64,000 bases of DNA from Elymus sibiricus. Lineage: Eukaryota; Streptophyta; Magnoliopsida; Poales; Poaceae. Position numbers and translations under genes: made by a program. Positions within the stretch are counted from its first letter, which is position 1; the number at the start of each line of letters is the position of its first letter. The notes under the pieces are model-generated. The model was not told the origin of the DNA and did no database searches. It saw nothing but the letters and a program-made list of their open reading frames with translations. The stretch is taken from contig CM077671.1 in the NCBI GenBank assembly GCA_039707655.1, forward strand, positions 368,543,720-368,607,719. Direction: 5' to 3'. This document shows positions 34,079-45,130 of this stretch, one piece after another.

Positions 34079-35172
34079 GAGCATCTCTAGTGGCTAGTGT
34101 ATCTGGTAGTCTAAATCAGATATACACCACCGGAGGCCAAAAAACGTCTCCAGCGACTAGTGTATGCCGTGGTCTAAATTTTAGACATTCGCTGGACCAG
34201 CTACACATCGTTCATATTTGGACGACCGAGCGAGGACGTCCAAATCGAAGCTGCTCCTCGACAGCGAGCTCCCGCGCCAATCCGGAGCAGCTGGAGACGA
34301 GGAGGTCGCCCGCGGCACTGCCCCGAGCTCGCCGTCAGTGAGGTACACGCCGTCGCCCTCTTTTTCAGATTCCGAGAGAGAGAGAGAGTGATGGGAGAGA
34401 GACGGGGCAGGGAGACAGGGGAGATGGATCTGCCGATTCCAGCCGCCGCCGCCGGCCGCCCTTGCGCTGGTGGGGAGAGAGACGGGGCAGGGAGGAGGCG
34501 GAAGTGGAGATTCGACGCGGGGGGCGGCTGGCGGCTGCGCGCGGGCGAGCGGGAGCGCGAGGGCGAGGGCGGCTGGCGGATGCGCGAGGGCGGCTGGCGG
34601 CTGCGCGAGCGCGAGGTCGGGCGGGAGCGCGAGGTCGGGCGGAAGCGCGAGGGCGGCTGGCGGCGGCGAGCGCGAGGGAGTCTGGCGGCTGCTCTGCTAT
34701 CTGCTCGTTGCTCTGCTCGTTGCTCTGCTATCTTTATATATACTGCAATATGCTATCTTCTCTGTGTCTATACTGCAATCTGTATATTGCTGGTGTTGCT
34801 GTTGTATACTGCTATCCGTATATACTGCTGAATTGTTGTTTGTGTGCAGATGGAAAACTCAAATGAAATTGACTCATAGATGAACAACTCCTCATTTCTA
34901 GACATGATGAATGTGGGATCGAGTGACATAAATTGGGTTGGAACACCAAATTGCAGTCCAATCGGGGACCAGGATTGGTGGATGAGAGATGGGAGGGGTG
35001 GTATATATGGACCTGAAAATAGAGCCGTTGGAAATAGAGCCGTTGGAAATATAGACTACCAAATTTAAACAATCCGCTGGAAAACAGAGGTTGTCTAAAT
35101 TCAAAAAAATTTAGACCGTTGTCTATACGAAGATATAGACAAGCAAATTTAGACAAGCCACTAGAGATGCTC
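34079..35172. mobile_element. PIF/Harbinger-like element 3
   Basis: Inverted termini GAGCATCTCTAGTGGCTAGT and, inverted from the right, GAGCATCTCTAGTGGCTTGT, flanked by TTA at 34076-34078 and 35173-35175. 1,094 bases. Inside are a (GA)n tract at 34375-34390, a GC-rich Arg/Gly-coding block up to 34690 and a short frame MENSNEIDS / MNNSSFLDMMNVG after a possible splice acceptor near 34850. No transposase is seen. Confidence 0.85.
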
Positions 35173-35382
35173 TTAGCAGCTCATGCCCTGATGATGAACG
35201 TACTATGCCCTTTGCATCCTTGATCGTACTGGCTGGTATCTAAGAACTCGGTGACGATCGTATGGTAACGATGATTGACAAAGTGAACACCGTGGGTTGA
35301 GATAATGATAGATGTAGTGAGGGTAATTTCAGTATGCCTGAATGCTAGCTGCAATAGTAGGCTTGCCCTTGCTAGATTCTTA

Positions 35383-36098
35383 GAGCATCTCTAACGGACC
35401 CTTTAAAAGTTGACCTTTAAAAACGCGCATAAGAGCCACTGTAAATCGATTTTACAGTGTGAAATTGCCCCGGGCAGCACAGACCCCGTAAATAAAACTG
35501 TATTCCATTATAGTCTTTTTTTTTTCTTTTTTCCTCCCGCCCCGGCAGAGCCCGCCTCGTCCCGGCGCCGCCAGTTCCCGAGCACCTATGCAGTGAGGAG
35601 CCCTGCGCCACGTGCCCCGACCGCGCGCTCCCTGGCGTGCCCGCCCGTCCCCGATTGAGTCCGACACTGCCTACAGCCGGGCGCGCGTTCCCCGGCGTGG
35701 TTACTGGTGGCCTGCTCCGCCCTACCCGTGGACGGCCTCGCCTCGGCAGTGGAGGTCGAGCCGGCTGCAATTCGGACCGGCGGCAACGAATTCTGGCATG
35801 CGGCGACTTCTTTCGACGTGCGGCGACGGATTCCGGTGAGTTCCGGATAGATTCCGGCCAGTTCCGCGGCGACGCGTCTGCTTCGACGAGGTTTAACCGG
35901 TTTACGGGTCGAACTGTATACCGCCTTCGAAGCTGTACATATAAAGTTTTCGCGGATGGATTTACAGTGCCCTCTAAAAAGTTTAAGAGCCGAACGAGTT
36001 TTACGGGACTTGCCGTACGCCGTTTTTTCGACCGAAACTGTAAACATCTTTTTTCTTTTTATGATTTGACCATTTTAAAAGATGTGCTAGAGATGCTC
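35383..36098. mobile_element. PIF/Harbinger-like element 4
   Basis: Termini GAGCATCTCTAACGGACC and, inverted, GAGCATCTCTAGCACATC, flanked by TTA at 35380-35382 and 36099-36101. 716 bases. Subterminal sequence TTTAAAAG near both ends supports the pairing. Internal part is GC-rich without a convincing gene. Confidence 0.8.
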
Positions 36099-36284
36099 TT
36101 AGTTTCTGTTTAACTCTGCTTCTGGTGTTACTGCCAAAATTACGAGATTATCATGAACTCGACAGACACATCAGATGCAAAATTCATCTGCAATAAACCT
36201 AATTCCAGCGCAGCGCCGATCCAGTAATAAACTCAGAAAAGCATAGACGATCACAAGTAAAGTCAACGTTCTGATCCATCACTG

Positions 36285-36922
36285 TCATGACAGCAAGCTG
36301 ATCCACAGCCCGATCACAGCAAGGCCGGAAATTCTCGCCAAGTCCGGCAACGCCACGCGCCGTCCGCAGGCGCCGGAGCTTGGAGGCGGCGGCATGGTAG
36401 TCGGGAAGGCGGGCGGGGGAGGAGGTGACGGCGGAGGAGGAGGCGTTGCGCCCACGACGACGGAGAACTTCATGCCGCCGAGGCAGTGGCCGGTGATGGT
36501 GCAGATGAAGTAGTAGTCCCCCGTCGTGGAGAGGTCGACGACGTCGCGGCCCGACGCCCACTTACGCACCGTCTGCCCCGCCGTCGGCTCGCACGTCTGG
36601 AACGCGTCCCGAGTCACCCGGTACACGTCGTGCTGCCCCGGCACGTAGTTGAACGCTGCATCGGCCGCCGGCGATCGCGCGCGGGAACCATCAATTCGAT
36701 AAGACGACCGAGAGATGATATATCCTGTGCTGGGGACTAACGATAATGGTTCGTACCGAGTGTGTCGCCGGTGGTGAAGTTGTACTTCTGCGACCAGGCC
36801 AGGTAGTTGGCGCCGATCGTCCACCCGTTGGAGTCGCCGACGGTGTACTCCGTCGCGCCGGCGTGGCGTGGGCCTGCTACCGCCGCCGCAAGGAGAAGAA
36901 GTAGGATGCCGATGGAGGCCAT
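36285..36922 (-). CDS. Phytocyanin (uclacyanin-like blue copper protein), GPI-anchored, two exons
   Basis: Exons 36922-36757 and 36655-36285 join at a phase-1 GT-AG intron and encode 178 residues. Residues 1-23 form a signal peptide (MASIGILLLLLAAAVAG...). The mature protein is a plastocyanin-like domain beginning TEYTVGDSNGWTIG. Type-1 copper ligands are all present: His64 (GQHDV), Cys107 (YFICT), His112 (TGHC) and Met117 (GGMK). Cys77 and Cys113 form the usual disulfide. Met as axial ligand indicates uclacyanin rather than stellacyanin. A Pro-rich linker (PPPPPSPPPPP) and a hydrophobic C-terminus (ISGLAVIGLWISLLS) predict a GPI anchor at the cell surface. Family members take part in electron transfer or cell-wall processes. 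I chose ATG 36922 over the upstream ATG because it starts the signal peptide. The intron splits GDTL-AFNY, the usual phytocyanin position. The gene looks intact. Confidence 0.94.
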
Positions 36923-37256
36923 GATTGGTGGGGGGAGACGTGTAGAGCTCCTCCGGGGGGAGGACGACTTTGGACTTTTTCTGTAGAAGATGTTTTTGCA
37001 CAAGTTTGGTGGTGTTCTTTCATTTCATCACGCGCCTCTGGTCGTTATGTTTCTCGGGGTTGTTGCAAGTTGCCATCGTCGTTATCACTCACTGGCTAGC
37101 ATGTCTGGCATAATTAAGCTTAATATTTTACTTAAAGAAGAGAAAACAGTATTAGAGTATCATCTTGCATATGTAAAATAAGGCCACTTTGAATTCAAAG
37201 TTTTGCATAGAAATTATAGGATTTGAACACACATAACATTTTCTATTAAGGTTCTA

Positions 37257-37351
37257 CTCCCTCCGTTCCAAAATAAGTATCGTTGGTCTAGTATAAAATT
37301 TATATTAATTTAATATTAAATCTACGACTCTTATTTTGGGAGTGAAGGGAG
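37257..37351. mobile_element. Stowaway (Tc1/Mariner) MITE
   Basis: Begins CTCCCTCCGTTCCAAAATAA and ends with its imperfect complement (TTATTTTGGGAGTGAAGGGAG), flanked by TA (37255-37256, 37352-37353). 95 bases, AT-rich core. It lies about 340 bases upstream of the phytocyanin start codon. Confidence 0.92.
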
Positions 37352-37449
37352 TATTAAATATCAACCGATCCTACCGATGAATACTCAGGTTTCCAAAATG
37401 TATGGCCCGCTAGATTTTTCATGGTCTTCCATGTATAGCTTGGACTATT

Positions 37450-38965
37450 TCTTTTTTTGAAAAGGGCAAAAGACTTGTCGCATTCATTAATTAAGAGAGA
37501 GTTTAGAACAGATTTTGGCCGCCCTATGGCAAGTACCCGGTAACAAAAAGCCTACTCTCCCGACATAAGATTACACAAAGGGTTGCGCCTGCCAACCCCC
37601 AATTCTTCGCCTCGCACCGGATTTTGGCCATGATTACTGTTGATGTGGCGAACTTGTTGTTGAAGATCCTTGCATTGTGCTCGTTCTATATCTCCCAAGA
37701 CACAAGCATTGTAATAGAAGCCATAGCCTTACGGCGTCCAAAGCCATCATGAACCACGGCGAACCACCAAGATTGGACATCTTCGAACCCATGCCAAGTA
37801 TTTGGGTGCAACCCTTCGAGCTGAAGCCAGTCGCGCACCATGGTCCACACCCTTATGGAGAATCTACATTGAAAGAGTAGGTGTGTCGCCGACTCCGGAA
37901 CTTGGTTGCACAGTCGACAGTTACCACAATTTGGCCAACCACGTTTAGCAAGGTGGTCGGCCGTCCAAACACGATTCTGAGAGATCAACCAGGCAAAGAA
38001 CATGCATTTTGGCGGTGCCCAGTTCTTCCAAATCGTGCTCTTGAAGCTAGAAGCCATGATGCCGCAAAACTGTGCCTTGTATGCAGTGGCGCCGAATAAT
38101 GCCCCGAGGTGGTGAGCTTCCAAGTGATGGTGTCAGGGTCGTTTGTCTTGCAGTTGCACCTGGAACACCAAAGTCCAAAGCGAGATGAATTCTTGGATGT
38201 GCGCCACTCTTAGACCATTTGAGAATCAAATTTTGTCCACCCAGGCACCATTCTGAATTGCCTTCCTTACACTCAAACTTTTGCCTCTGGAAATGTCAAA
38301 AATTAGTGGTGCAATGTGCTTAGGTCTCAGCCCATCAAGCCAGGCCGACTCCCAGAAGCTCGCCTTGTGCCCATCTCCAATCGCGACCTTCGTGAGGGCA
38401 TGAAAAAGGTCCATGTCCTCCTTGTCGCAAGGGTTCCCGGTGCTCACCCAAGGTCTTTCCGGCGCGATCCACTCAAGCCATGGCCACCTTAGGCGAAGTG
38501 CACGAGCAAACTTTGCAAGGTTAAGGATACCAAGACCACCGAGGATCATGGGGCGACACACGGTAGTCCAATTAATTTTGCATTTGCCCCCAGAAACCTT
38601 GTCGGATCCCGCCCAGAGAAAGGCCCTCCGGATCTTGTCAATGGCTTGCAGAACCTCAGCCGGAACGACAAGCGCCTTGATGTTGTAGATCGCGATGGCC
38701 GTGAGGACCGACTTGACCAAGGCATTTCTGCCCGCAGCCGTGCAGTGTTTTCCCTGCCAAGGAGGTAACTTGCCAGCGACTTGGTCCTCGAGGTGCTGGA
38801 AGTGAATCCTCTTTAACCGCCCAATCGACAAGGAAGCCCAAGGTAGCGCAAGGGGAACGTCGAGCGCACCGCGGACATGCTTTGCATGATATCATTAAGG
38901 TCCAATCCTTCACACCGGATGGGTGCCATGAGCGTTTTTTGGAAATTTGTAGCCTTTCCACCTAT
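37450..38965 (-). pseudogene. 5'-truncated LINE ORF2 remnant
   Basis: Minus-strand coding pieces: about 38960-38830 (FPLRYLGLP), 38831-38226 (LEDQVAGKLPPWQG ... INWTTVCRP ... GGLGILNL) and 38123-37686 (zinc-binding segment with WKNWAPPKCMFFAWL and CRLCNQVPESATHLLFQC). They cover the reverse transcriptase thumb and the terminal zinc-binding domain. Frames shift near 38826 and between 38226 and 38123. The left end at about 37450 has the short oligo-A(T) expected of a LINE 3' end. Confidence 0.85.
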
Positions 38966-40209
38966 ATTACGTCTACAAATTACTCACTCCGACCCGAAAG
39001 GAGTTGGATCAGAATACACCAAATCAGTCTAGTCTGTTTGCAATCATTGCTGATATTCATGCTTCTTTAAGCTCGTTCAGGTCCGTTTAGTTTGGATGGG
39101 TGAGAAGGGATCATAACATGTTGGCTCGCTGCCATGGCGACAAGTCAAGGCGATTTCTTCTTTCTGGCGGCTGTTTCGTCTGGGCTTAGTGATATTATGT
39201 CTTCTGATTGTAACCTTGCTGTATGACAGCGTTGATCCTAAAAAAAAGTCGAGTCACTTATTTTGAGACGAAGGAAGTAGTATATAGGCATATGTCATAA
39301 GAATATTTTGAAAAACAAATACAAAGATATCAAAAGAATAAGTTGTGAATTGAAGACCGTAAGAAGTCAAGCATGTCTTACATATTCGTACATTGGATTA
39401 ATCAAAAGAAGAAGCTGTGCATTGAAGACCGTAAGTCGATGTGCACCTTTCTATGTCGAATTTCCATTTGATTTCTAGCAAGACATCAAAACTAAAATAG
39501 ATTTTATTCCATGTCTTGCATCAATTCCTGCAAAATCATCCTGGAGCATCCAAAGAGCCGTACATTCAAATTCCTTTGTTTTGCATAGTTTAAAAAATTC
39601 ACGATCCCATTTTTTTTTTTGCTACGTTTTGGAACCATGATATCTGAGGGACTGGAAGACCACATGAAGAGAACCACTGCTTGGTGAAAATAATAATCCT
39701 ATCAGACCGTAAATGCTTCCCTGCAGAAAAAAAAACTTGGTTCAAATTCAAATGCTGGTTCCTCACAGCCAATACATTTAGCAGAAATTCATTCAGATTC
39801 AAGGATTTATTAAAATGTATCCACCATTTTAGCGTGTGATTAGGAGCCACATTTTACAGTGTGGTGTGTGCGACTTTCTTGCAATTAAAAAATATACTAA
39901 TAAATGAAATAGATAAAAGAACTGCCAACTTTTATTTTATTTTGTGTGAAAAAAGAAACTTCCAGATAAGCTTAGTAGCCGGCCAGGCCGTCCGAAGCAG
40001 GCTAGTTGGGCTGGCAGTATTATATTTTACCAAAGCACGGCGGCCTTGTGCCATGGCGTAGATGCTGGATGCAACGCGTTGCGATTATTTCCATTTTGTT
40101 TTTCTTTGTGACCGGACGGATGAGCGTACTCGTACCAAACCCACACGCGATGTTGACCACCTGTGGCTTGCGACTGTGCCTGATATCATTTGTATTTCTA
40201 TTTTAATAA
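38966..40209. other. Intergenic, AT-rich, no supported gene
   Basis: At 39070-39250 the plus strand resembles a short LINE 3' end with an A8 run near 39239-39246. The flanking blocks TACTCACTCCGACCCG (38984) and TTTTGAGACGAAGGAAGTA (39262) look like the two ends of a Stowaway-type MITE split by that insertion, but the match is imperfect. Confidence 0.35.
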
Positions 40210-41437
40210 GGGCAGTGATCTGCGCCGGCACGCCGGCCCAAATTTGGGCCGGTCGCACACTGTGCGTCGGATCTGGCCGTCCTTGACCGTCAGATCTCTC
40301 CTCATCCTCACCTTATCGTCAACCTCGCGCGCGGGAGGAAAGGGAGAGGGAGGAGAGTGCCGCCCCCGCACGTGCCGACCGTCTCGCCTCGCGTTCTCAT
40401 CTTGCTTCACCGTCGGCCGTCGCCGGTTGTCACCCTCGTCGTCCGTCCGCGTCGCCGGGCAAGGCCCTTGCCGCCGTTCTCGCCACCAGCTCCACCCATG
40501 CAACATCTGCACCATGTGGTTGCATCTCCGTGCGGCTACGGTTGTAGCTCCGGTTGCGACAACAACTGCTCGCCGGCGCACTCGCTGCTGCTCATATCCG
40601 TCGGTCTCCACCTCGTCGGTCACACCTCACCCCCCTGTGTTGCAAATGCTGAAAAAAAAGCTTCAACCCCCAGATGAAAAAGCTTCAACCCTAGATGAAA
40701 AAAGCTTCAACCGGCACTGCGAATCAGGGAAAGATACAACCGCTGACACAAAATGTTTCAACCTTAGATGAAAAAAAATTCAATCAGATGATAGAGAGAG
40801 CTTTAACCAAGCGCTGCTGAAAAATGAAAAAAGTTTCAAACGTTTTAAGAAAAGCTTCAAGCGTGGATGCAAAAAGTTTCAACCGTGTATATAAAAGCTT
40901 CAACCGTTAAGAAAAAAAGCTCCAATCAAACACTGCAACCAGGAAAAAAGCTGCAAAAAAAGCTGCAAACGTTGACAGAGAAAGCTTCAATCGTATATGA
41001 AAAAAGCTTCAACCGGCTACCGGCAAACGGAAAAGCTGCGGTTGCAGCTCGCGGTCACCTTGGTCATCGCCGTCATGCACCCCGGCGGCCGTGGGGTTGC
41101 AGGATGTGGACGTCGCCGTGGTAGCACTCCGTCGCCCCCGTTTGCATCATCTCTCGTGGTCTCGTCGCTCACCGTTGTCGGGCGCATCGGCCACCGGTGA
41201 AGTTCCATCAGGCGAGATAGGGTCGCGCTGGTGGAGCCCTCGCCGGAGCGTCGGAAAAGGTGCGACGCTCGCCGGCAGCGCCTGAGGTCGCCGGGGGAAG
41301 GGAGGAGGGGAGGAAGAAGAAGATAAGGCAAAAAAAAATGAGAGGAGGACGTGGAGACGCTAGATCTACTGCGATAGAACGTGAGCCACGCGACCGGCCG
41401 AATGTTTCGGCCGGCGCGCTGGCGTAAAACGTTTCCC
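40210..41437. mobile_element. Mutator-like element (MULE), non-autonomous, with perfect 9-bp TSD
   Basis: A 1,228-base element flanked by TTTTAATAA on both sides (40201-40209, 41438-41446). Ends are long imperfect inverted repeats: GGGCAGTGATCTGCGCCGGC and, inverted, GGGAAACGTTTTACGCCAGC, each followed by a GCCGGCC...GGCCGGTCGC palindrome. Nine-base duplications and long TIRs define Mutator. No transposase is present. GC-rich flanks surround an internal repeat array. Confidence 0.9.
40650..41030 (+). repeat. AAAAGCTTCAACC array inside the MULE
   Basis: About fifteen imperfect copies of (A)AAAAAGCTTCAACC, spaced irregularly by 15-40 bases, many containing AAGCTT. The array is purine-rich and strand-asymmetric. 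I know of no function. Confidence 0.85.
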
Positions 41438-41544
41438 TTTTAATAAAGTTTACAGATGCTCAAAAGAAAAAGAAAATACCAAACCCACACGCTTGTGGGC
41501 GGCGAAGACCTTGACGACTGATTATTTGTGCTAAGCAAACTGCA

Positions 41545-41838
41545 AAACAACAAACCAAAGCTTGTTAGCAAAGGCATAACGTCGGCAGCAGCTCGACCGC
41601 AGTTTCTCGCGGACCGGAACGGGAAACTAGTACGTACCTGTGGTTTCATTTCGTCAGAAGAAGACGACGAAGACGACGACGTCGGAGGACAAGGCCCAGA
41701 AATTCCCTCTGGAACCTCTGAAATGAGATTGGTATGGGTATGGCCATCTCTGTTGCCGGCAATGAACCCGTCGGTCTGATCGAGGCCGGCTTCCCAGAAT
41801 CCCAGGTGGCTGGTGGGTGATAGGTGTGTATACTGCAC
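41545..41838 (-). other. Possible spliced minus-strand transcript, divergent from the 42128 gene
   Basis: An open frame from 41838 (MQYTHLSPTSHLG) runs through a Ser-rich stretch to a perfect donor (AAACCACAG|GTACGT at 41639/41638). A good acceptor (TTTTGCAG|TTTGC) lies 94 bases on, near 41545. The next exon would meet TAG after two codons. It starts 120 bases from the TATA box of the gene at 42128. The product is not recognised, and the unit may be non-coding. Confidence 0.3.
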
Positions 41839-41956
41839 GAAACGTAAAATTGGCCGATCGCTTCACGTGACACGCGACCCAAGTCCGTCGTCCACCGCTA
41901 CCCCCTACCCGGACCCCACGCGGCCGCGCGCGTCGCCGGCACCTCCAGCACCCCCG

Positions 41957-41964
41957 CTATAAAG
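41957..41964 (+). promoter_or_regulatory. TATA box of the 42128 gene
   Basis: CTATAAAG lies about 165 bases before the ATG in a C-rich grass-type promoter. The leader contains a 17-base direct repeat, AGCCAAGGCGGAAGGCC, at 41986-42002 and 42082-42098. Confidence 0.7.
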
Positions 41965-42127
41965 CACGGCGTGCAGTGCTGGTACAGCCAAGGCGGAAGG
42001 CCGCTCCGCTACACCCATCCCTTCACTCTTCCGCGTCCCCCTCCTACTCCTCCACTCCTACCTCCTCCCGCCGCGGGAGCGAGCCAAGGCGGAAGGCCAC
42101 TCCCATCGCTGCGCGCCTGCGCCAGCC

Positions 42128-42511
42128 ATGTCGTCGCTCGCCGTCGGCTGCAGGCTGGGCTTGGAGCTCTGGCTCGGGGGCGTCTTCTCGGCCGCGGAGC
42201 TGGCGGCAGCGGAACTGCTCCTGCAGCTCGGCGGGGGCGACGACGAGGCGCCATTCACAATGTACTCATCGGGGCTATTGGTGAGCTCGTCCAGCAAGGC
42301 TGACCTCACCGCGGAGGAGTGGGTCGTCCAGGAGGCAGCGTCGCTGGAGCTGGACAGAAGGGCGAGGAAGAGGTACCGCCGGGTGTCCGACCTCTACACC
42401 GCCACTACACCGGTCATGGACGCCCCTCCCTCGAAGAAGGGGAGGACGTGCGACGGCGGTGGAGGCGACGAGGTACGGCGACTATACAGAGAGAGCAGTA
42501 TTACCCACTGA
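42128..42511 (+). CDS. Small grass-type protein with basic nuclear-localisation-like motif, function unknown
   Basis: ATG 42128 follows a TATA box and a C-rich leader and opens a 127-codon frame with strong GC-rich codon bias. The N-terminus is hydrophobic-helical (GLELWLGGVFSAAELAAAELLLQL). Residues 77-85 (RRARKRYRR) and 103-106 (KKGR) could form a nuclear localisation signal. A splice donor, GACGAG|GTACGG, sits at 42472/42473 after residue 115, so the last residues (VRRLYRESSITH) may be intronic read-through and further exons may exist. I find no matching downstream exon. I do not recognise a named family. Codon use and promoter suggest a host gene rather than a transposon frame. Confidence 0.6.
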   Translation: MSSLAVGCRLGLELWLGGVFSAAELAAAELLLQLGGGDDEAPFTMYSSGLLVSSSSKADLTAEEWVVQEAASLELDRRARKRYRRVSDLYTATTPVMDAPPSKKGRTCDGGGGDEVRRLYRESSITH

Positions 42512-43459
42512 AAAAGATTAGCACGCTATGCCGCTAATAGCAAGCTAAACGTGTAGAGAATATTGTCGTTAAACGAATCAATGTACATGTCTCGTTAATA
42601 ATGTAATTTAAGAAATGGCGGTATTTTGTATAGGGCGCCAGTTTTTTCCTTGACGGTGGCTTGGCTTGATCGCCCGCCTCGACCATGCTTCTTCTGATAC
42701 AAGAAACACAGCACGACGAATGGAGATCGCAGATTGTATAAGAAGAAAAATAATGGTGGTTTTGTTTTAGCTGGAGGAAAATAATGGTGGTTAGCGTCTC
42801 CACTTTTCATTTTGAATAATTTGAACAAAGGGTCTCCAAAATACCGGAGCACCCACCATACTACTCGTCATTACACGTGTTCTTTTTAGCGCGGTGCCGC
42901 CTCAAAGCTTTGAATTTGAAAACCAATCTTCTATGCACACCGGAAATTCACAGGGGCACACAGGTGCGGGGCACGCATCTGTAAAGCTTGGCTGGCCGCT
43001 CGGTAAGTTTTAAATTTCAGTCATTGAAACTTATGGATTTTTTATCTGAAACTTGCGATTTTCTCCCTCGTTTTTATCAAGTTTCGTAGGTAAAATTTTA
43101 AAATATTTTTTTGTCGGTCATAGGCAAAAAAATCGCGATTTTATTGTTTCGCACAGTAAGTTTATAGAGTTGAAACTTCACATTTATTTTTCAAATTCAG
43201 CAAGATGTATTCAAAATGGATCTTATTTGAAAGCCTACATCATGAGAAACACGAATATGGAAGATAATTTAATTTGAACTTTTCGTTCAAAAGATATAAA
43301 ATTTTGAAAATCGGAAGCAAAAATAAAAGCATGCCCGAGGGACCGCATGCCGTGAGACCTGCGTGCCAGAAATCCTTTCTCCTCTGCACACCACTCGCAT
43401 GGAGGCGAGGTCTTTCGTTTGACGACAAATGCATGCTACTCTTGGAGTATATTATTTAG
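42512..43459. other. Intergenic, no recognised gene
   Basis: AT-rich with short overlapping frames on both strands. A block at 42940-42990 (CACACCGGAAATTCACAGG) and one at 43330-43400 look repetitive but have no clear boundaries. Confidence 0.35.
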
Positions 43460-45130
43460 ATAAAAGGCTCATCGCCTAACTTTATAAATAAAATCATTCA
43501 GCAGGACAACAGAGTTCAGATCAGAGCACAAATAATAGTCGTCATAACGTCACCCTGGCCAAACAACAACGAAACAAGGTTTTAAGGACTGACTGGACAA
43601 TAATAACAAGAAATAAGCGGCACCCAGGTCAGTAACCTACAAGCAAAACACCTACACGAGATAGACGAATAACAAAACAAAGGCCGCCAACTAGGTCATT
43701 GTAGCTTGATTCCTCATTTAAGAGAGAGCTTGGCCTGGTCCTTACGCGCGTGATCAACACTTCTGTGGCATCCTTGTCGCAGTCTTTAGTCAATGACTTC
43801 CACTGCTGCATCAACATTATTAGTTTGAAAAGTTAATCAGATGTTTGAATGGGAAGACGTATTTAGTAGTAAAATTGTTCCTAGTCATCCAAAGTACTGA
43901 ACACTTAGCAGAGAAGCCAAACCAAAACAAACACTTAGATTGCCTACACAAAGAAGTAGTCAAAGAGCGCAAATGAGCAAAAGAAGCCAGGGCCCGGGTC
44001 GCATTGAGCCATGACCGAATGCAACTCTAAAATAAACTCGTAAGATCTCATCGAAAAATGATATGTTCAGAGTCCTCATGGGCCCCACAGGGGCACAAAA
44101 CTCAAACGCCGGCCCCCATTCCTTTTTCTAATATGGTCAGAAGCCGATAGCCTGTCGCGCATAGCGTGCCACATATTTTTTTAATCTTCATGGCATTCCC
44201 GGCTTTCTAGATGCAGTTAAACTTATTCGTAACGGAACCCTGGGCCAACCGTCTATAAAGGGACTTAATAGAGAAACGACTAGAGTGGGAATGAGGCCAC
44301 ACCACCGTGTCGTCGGCTTCCGAGAGCGTAGGGAAGATAGAAGCAAGCCATTGAGACGGGAACCAAAGTCCTAATTGGAGTTAGAGAGATCTGAGATGAA
44401 AATTCCAAGAGAAGCACAATAAAAAACAGCAAAGGAAAGACCCCCGATAACGGGCCTTCCCCATACCACCAGTCTAGCAAAAACTAACAGCCTTGCCATT
44501 CCCAACAACAAATTTAACTTGGGCGCAAAACTCATCTACATAACCTTCCACTTAACCATTATGTATTCTTTCTTTCTATCCGTCATGTTCCAGTAAAAAC
44601 CACTTATATGTGCTTATCAAAACCAGAATGAGTTCCCACAAGAAGGCGGTAGAAACCCATCAATAACATAGGCAGGGAAGATTAACATGCATAATCAAGC
44701 ATATCCTACCAGCCGAAGAATTATAGCGCCCCCTCAAAGGCATAAAATGATTCCAAACTTTAAGAACAGAGGACGCAAAATCACGGGTACAAACTTCAAA
44801 ATACGCAATAGACATACCTAAATAAGTGAAAGGGAACGAGCCCAAGCTACAATTTAAAAGATTTGTAACACGTCTAACCTCTCCCTCCGGAGAGCCAGTA
44901 ATAATAACATCACTTTTAGAGAACAAAAAAAGATCTTCAGGCCAAGAGCGCCTCAAAACACAACATCAAGAACTTTAGAATGACTAGGTAGAGACCATTG
45001 TTTTCAACCAAAATAATCGTATCATCGACATATTAAAGATGGGAGATCTCAACATGGATAAGATCAGAGATGACCGACGAGATATGACCAACAACAACAG
45101 CTCTGTTTCGAATACAGAAGAAAGCATCTG
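43460..45130 (-). pseudogene. Decayed LINE ORF2 (reverse transcriptase) remnant
   Basis: Minus-strand coding decays from about 45130 to a 3' end near 43460. The catalytic YVDD motif (YVDDTIILVEN) lies at about 45040-45010, directly preceded by a TAA where relatives have a Gln codon. Downstream come LLNCSLGSFPFTYLGM and LPLRGRYNSSAG-type segments (44956-44660). The zinc-binding end is too decayed to read. Several stops and shifts are present. Confidence 0.75.

Noticed and set aside
34388..34883. Three overlapping Arg/Gly/Ala-rich frames
   Set aside because: All three frames of one strand are open because of GC-rich low complexity inside a Harbinger-like element.
40190..40771. 193-codon frame and its antisense in the MULE
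   Set aside because: Crosses the element boundary and the AAGCTTCAACC array; no domain on either strand.
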